Assembly: GCA_934728205.1 (NCBI GenBank)
Contig: CAKVEH010000010.1
Span: 1 to 16,221, forward strand
Direction: 5' to 3'
Length of the DNA: 16,221 bases
Origin: an uncultured Helicobacteraceae bacterium
GTDB taxonomy: Bacteria > Campylobacterota > Campylobacteria > Campylobacterales > Helicobacteraceae
Shown: positions 14,121 through 16,221 of the stretch, piece after piece
Layout of the letters: each line of letters opens with the position of its first letter
Numbering within the stretch: the first letter of the stretch is position 1
Made by a program: the position numbers and the translations under genes
The notes under the pieces: model-generated
Databases searched by the model: none
Seen by the model: only the letters and a program-made list of their open reading frames with translations
Told to the model about the DNA's origin: nothing

Positions 14121-15704
14121 TTGCGATATATTTCTATACTAACGATATGTTTTGAAGTCTTTTTTATCTCGTGTAGCACAAAGATTCCAAATAATGCAGA
14201 AATTGCGGATACAACACATATTAAAGAGAATTTTTCTAATGTCAATAACTCTAATGATAGAAGCAATCTTACGCAAAAAAGAGAAACATTAGCGCAATTT
14301 GGCGCACTGGTAAATGACAAAGAACTTCTTTTGTTGTTAGAGATTGGCTTAGAGCGCAACACCAATGTGCTTATTATGTCCTCTCGGATTAAACAAGCAA
14401 AATCCCAAGTCAAAACTAGCACGGCAAGTATGCTTCCAACCATAAATGGTTCGCTCAATACAAATTACACCGATAGGCGCACTCAAAATCAAGCCATTAG
14501 CATTCGACCGGGGACAAATTCGATTAACGCAAGTTTGGGGCTTAGCTGGGAGTTAGATTTATTTGGCAAACTTAATGCTCTGCGTAAGAGTAGTAAAAAG
14601 GCTTATGAACAGGCACAAAGCAATCTTGCCAATGCGCAAATTTCGCTCATTGGCGAGGTGGCAAACTTGTATTTTACTTTGCGTGATAATGCTTATAGTC
14701 TTGGTATAAATAAAGCAATATTGGAGAATCTCAAAGAAATCGATGAGATTGCGCAAGTGCGCTACAAGCAAGGACTTATTAGTATTAACGACTACAAAAC
14801 CATTAAAGCAAGTCTTATTACCCAACAAAATGCTTATGAGAGTTTGCAATACACTTATGAGCAAAATAAAAACGCGCTTTTAGTCCTCCTTGACATAAAT
14901 GATAAAGATTTAGCGCAAAAAGTGGATTTTTTAGCCGATGGAGCAAAGGATGCCACGCAAGAAATTCAAACAGACAATGCAGATTCTCATAAAATTACGC
15001 AATCCCCACATACACAATCTTTTTATAAATTACCTGGCATTGCATTATTTCAAGTCAATAGCATTCCAGCCCAAGTGGTGCTTAAGCGTCCTGATGTGCA
15101 AGCGAGCATTTATGCCTTGCACTCACAACTTTATAAAACCACAAATGCCAAAGCCGCACAGCTTCCTACCATTAGCATAAGTGGCTCTATTGGCGAAGTG
15201 TTGTATTCAAATACAGGCTCTGGCTCGCTAATTTACCAAATAGCCAATTCTATAAGTGCCCCATTGCTTAATAGGACAAGTCTTAAGCAAAACTATCTTA
15301 TACAAAAAGAGTTGAGCAATGAAGCATTTTATACCCTGCAAAATACCATTAACACAGCAATTAGTGAAATGGAAAACGCCCTTTTTGATACAGATTCTAA
15401 AAGGCGACAGGTGCAAAACAATAGGGCTATTTTTGATATAGCCAAAGAGGCTTATGATAGCGACATTATCCGTGCTAAGAGTGGTATGCTTGATAGAAGC
15501 GAGTTTTTAACTAACCAAAATAGCTACTACACGCTTCAAAGCCAATTTTTCACTTCCCAAATCAATGAGCTTATTTCGGCTGTTACATTGTTTAAGGCAT
15601 TTGGTGGGGATTTGTATTTCTCCATTGATAGTGTTTCACTTGACAAACCTCACACACAAGTGAATGAAATTACAGAATCTAGCACAGCAAACATATCAAA
15701 CTAG
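14121..15704 (+). CDS. NodT/CusC-type outer-membrane efflux lipoprotein (TolC superfamily)
   Basis: The outer-membrane channel of a tripartite efflux system. TTG at 14121 is preferred over the in-frame ATG at 14109: GGAG at 14111-14114 lies six bases before the TTG, whereas nothing resembling a ribosome-binding site precedes the ATG. The resulting 527-residue protein begins with a short lipoprotein signal (RYISILTICFEVFFIS then Cys18), as in the NodT branch. Two OEP repeats are visible. The first includes LGLSWELDLFGKLNALR and the long helices ANLYFTLRDNAYSLGINKAI and ARYKQG-like QVRYKQGLIS. The second begins with IPAQVVLKRPDVQASIYAL and QLPTISISGSIGEVLY, the repeat signature. An Asp/Ser/His-rich insert lies between them. 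The downstream adaptor gene starts ten bases after the stop. Confidence 0.92.
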   Translation: MRYISILTICFEVFFISCSTKIPNNAEIADTTHIKENFSNVNNSNDRSNLTQKRETLAQFGALVNDKELLLLLEIGLERNTNVLIMSSRIKQAKSQVKTSTASMLPTINGSLNTNYTDRRTQNQAISIRPGTNSINASLGLSWELDLFGKLNALRKSSKKAYEQAQSNLANAQISLIGEVANLYFTLRDNAYSLGINKAILENLKEIDEIAQVRYKQGLISINDYKTIKASLITQQNAYESLQYTYEQNKNALLVLLDINDKDLAQKVDFLADGAKDATQEIQTDNADSHKITQSPHTQSFYKLPGIALFQVNSIPAQVVLKRPDVQASIYALHSQLYKTTNAKAAQLPTISISGSIGEVLYSNTGSGSLIYQIANSISAPLLNRTSLKQNYLIQKELSNEAFYTLQNTINTAISEMENALFDTDSKRRQVQNNRAIFDIAKEAYDSDIIRAKSGMLDRSEFLTNQNSYYTLQSQFFTSQINELISAVTLFKAFGGDLYFSIDSVSLDKPHTQVNEITESSTANISN

Positions 15705-15713
15705 GAGAGCTTA

Positions 15714-16221
15714 ATGATAGACATATATAAGGCACTAAATCCTAAAAAAATTACCATAAAAGACATTCCGCGCAAATACCTTATCGCTATTGCTTCTGGT
15801 ATCGGGGGTTTATTGCTTATTATTGCGTATTTTGGGATATTTTACACACCAAAGTTAGAGTTTGAAACCACTACAGCCACAAGGGGCGATATTAAATCAA
15901 GCATTTCTGCTTCTGGCTCGCTTTCGCCGACTAATGAGGTCGAAATTGGCAGTGTGATTTCAGGCATTGTGCTAGAGGTGCTCGTGGAGGAGAATGATAG
16001 AGTAAGCAAGGGGCAGATTCTCGCGCGTATCAATCCAGAGACTATCAATCAGCAAATTGCTCGCTACCAAGCCCAGCTAAACTCTGCCAAAGCTCAACTT
16101 AGAGCTAGCCAGCAAACACTTATTGATAAAAAGTGGAATTACGATAGATTACAAGAGCTCTATGACAGCACAAAAGGTCGCTCGCCATCACTCCTTGAGT
16201 TACAAAATGCAAAAACTAACT
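15714..16221 (+). CDS. MacA/HlyD-type periplasmic adaptor, 3' end outside window
   Basis: This frame runs open to the window edge (169 residues seen). It encodes a membrane-fusion protein linking an inner-membrane pump to the outer-membrane channel. AGGAG overlapping the previous TAG precedes the ATG. A short cytoplasmic N-terminus leads to one membrane anchor (about 22-44). Then come a beta segment (TTTATRGDIKSSISASGSL), the first half of a biotinyl/lipoyl-like domain (VEIGSVISGIVLEVLVEEND, VSKGQILARIN, about 76-107), and a coiled-coil hairpin strand (about 110-150). The TATRGDI and ASGSL pattern is MacA-like. A MacB-type ABC transporter gene would be expected just downstream, but cannot be seen here. 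Confidence 0.9.
   Translation, partial: MIDIYKALNPKKITIKDIPRKYLIAIASGIGGLLLIIAYFGIFYTPKLEFETTTATRGDIKSSISASGSLSPTNEVEIGSVISGIVLEVLVEENDRVSKGQILARINPETINQQIARYQAQLNSAKAQLRASQQTLIDKKWNYDRLQELYDSTKGRSPSLLELQNAKTN

Noticed and set aside
14109..14458. - strand frame opposite the efflux channel gene and other long antisense frames
   Set aside because: Shadows of well-supported coding frames with no plausible start signals.

Overview
This AT-rich 16.2 kb window reads as the chromosome of an enterohepatic Helicobacter, or a close relative in the Campylobacterota. The evidence is protein character and gene order. The block greA, dut, two unnamed proteins, coaX is an order I recall from Helicobacter pylori. 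Other pointers are an AmiA-type amidase, a cysteine-paired Sel1-repeat protein of the Hcp type, and homopolymeric G tracts of the kind Helicobacter uses for phase variation. A short-form hisG is present, which H. pylori lacks and enterohepatic species have. No mobile element, CRISPR array, tRNA or rRNA was seen, and no gene-free stretch exceeds 300 bases.

Layout. Positions 2-3920 (+ strand) hold the 3' part of a cell-wall amidase gene (amiA), an unrecognised polytopic membrane protein ending in a G13 tract, a secreted Sel1-repeat protein, and a YihY-family membrane protein. pyrH (UMP kinase) lies on the - strand facing yihY and is divergent from glyQ (glycyl-tRNA synthetase alpha chain, + strand) across a 272-base promoter region. 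From 12650 down to 5856, ten - strand genes are closely spaced: a MATE transporter, a Gph-like HAD phosphatase, greA, dut, a single-TM protein, a beta-propeller-like lipoprotein, coaX, hisG, a small exported protein, and a second small exported protein broken by a one-base frameshift at a G7 tract. Internal promoter candidates occur before greA, dut and the small exported pair. On the + strand from 12742 a short cluster holds folE (GTG start), cutA and a small TTG-started membrane protein. The window ends with an efflux pair: a NodT/CusC-type outer-membrane lipoprotein and a MacA/HlyD-type adaptor cut by the window edge.

Most genes are housekeeping: envelope maintenance, nucleotide metabolism, CoA, histidine and folate entry steps, and transcript elongation. 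The parts most worth a second look are the two G tracts, the overlapping sigma-54-like and sigma-70-like promoter of the Sel1 gene with a T8 run inside its fixed spacer, the hairpin that holds a Shine-Dalgarno in its loop, and a strong excess of the word AGAWTCT across coding and non-coding DNA in more than one reading frame. I found no clear new multi-gene system. The best candidates for undescribed biology are the pair of small exported proteins (5856-6491) and the G13-tailed membrane protein (963-1820).
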